In this document: positions 54,398 to 54,431 of the stretch, piece after piece
Position numbering within the stretch: the first letter of the stretch is position 1
Layout of the letters: each line of letters starts with the position of its first letter
Origin: Crocinitomicaceae bacterium
Lineage (GTDB): Bacteria > Bacteroidota > Bacteroidia > Flavobacteriales_D > Crocinitomicaceae
DNA: 54,431 nt
Assembly: GCA_029252405.1 (NCBI GenBank)
Contig: JAQXBM010000091.1
Location: 1-54,431, forward strand
Reading direction: 5' to 3'
Translations under genes and position numbers: made by a program
Notes under the pieces: model-generated
Told to the model about the DNA's origin: nothing
The model's database searches: none
Seen by the model: only the letters and a program-made list of their open reading frames with translations

Positions 54398-54431
54398 TGT
54401 TGCTAACACGTCCTCCGATGAAAAGCAACAC
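54398..54431. repeat. start of a second attC-like repeat at the right edge (incomplete)
   Basis: TGTTGCTAAC at 54398-54407 is the exact inverse of GTTAGCAACA at 53267-53276. The rest of the repeat lies outside the window. Confidence 0.45.

Overview
The window is a gene-dense piece of a chromosome from a Bacteroidota bacterium, most likely a member of the Flavobacteriales (a Crocinitomicaceae/Fluviicola-like organism is my best guess, by inference only). Reasons: several secreted proteins end in type IX secretion (T9SS) sorting domains; many genes carry the Bacteroidota -7 promoter box TAnnTTTG; there are menaquinone genes, lipid A genes, outer-membrane beta-barrel proteins, and paired small/large methylmalonyl-CoA mutase subunits without any rRNA, tRNA, phage or CRISPR signal. 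No gene-free stretch is longer than about 260 bases.

Layout. 1-4600: end of a MORN-repeat protein, then a minus-strand menaquinone cluster (thioesterase-menF-menD), then murB. 4794-9716: two successive units, each a small exported protein followed by a large cysteine-rich surface protein. 9729-13656 (minus): DEAD-box helicase, zinc-ribbon coiled-coil protein, Nif3-like protein, beta-barrel protein. 13737-17129: LtaS-like sulfatase-fold transferase, lipid kinase, DinB-like protein and a tiny membrane protein, all overlapping. 17150-22181: EI24 membrane protein, mutA, mutB, TPR-like protein. 22298-24883: periplasmic rhodanese, Tat-exported flavin lipoprotein, DivIC/FtsB-like protein. 24972-26024: a decayed DUF1016 nuclease gene. 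26025-29391 (minus): surE, small membrane protein, lpxB, SpoIID-like protein. 29518-33087: DinB, NlpC/P60 peptidase, epimerase, glyA. 33142-36716: SDR, small secreted proteins, gmhA, TerB, a frameshifted small gene. 36818-40528: a chain of four overlapping genes fur-STAS-purA-ostA. 40536-43399: small minus-strand genes, then a T9SS protein plus a fibre-like surface protein. 43659-47270: MauE/thioredoxin fusion, second DEAD-box helicase, a TIM-barrel glycoside hydrolase-like protein. 47351-52559 (minus): ychF, fahA, relA/spoT, methyltransferase. 52663-54431: an exported protein, then a Crp/Fnr regulator plus DoxX protein bracketed by attC-like inverted repeats.

How genes fit together: most loci are housekeeping (menaquinone, peptidoglycan, lipid A/LPS transport, purine, one-carbon, propionyl/methylmalonyl-CoA metabolism, stringent response, tyrosine degradation). 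The accessory interest lies in the duplicated small-plus-large secreted units, the terminator-like hairpin embedded in the ostA signal-peptide codons, the Fur protein lacking its structural zinc cysteines, and the cassette-like module at the right edge, whose far end lies beyond the window.
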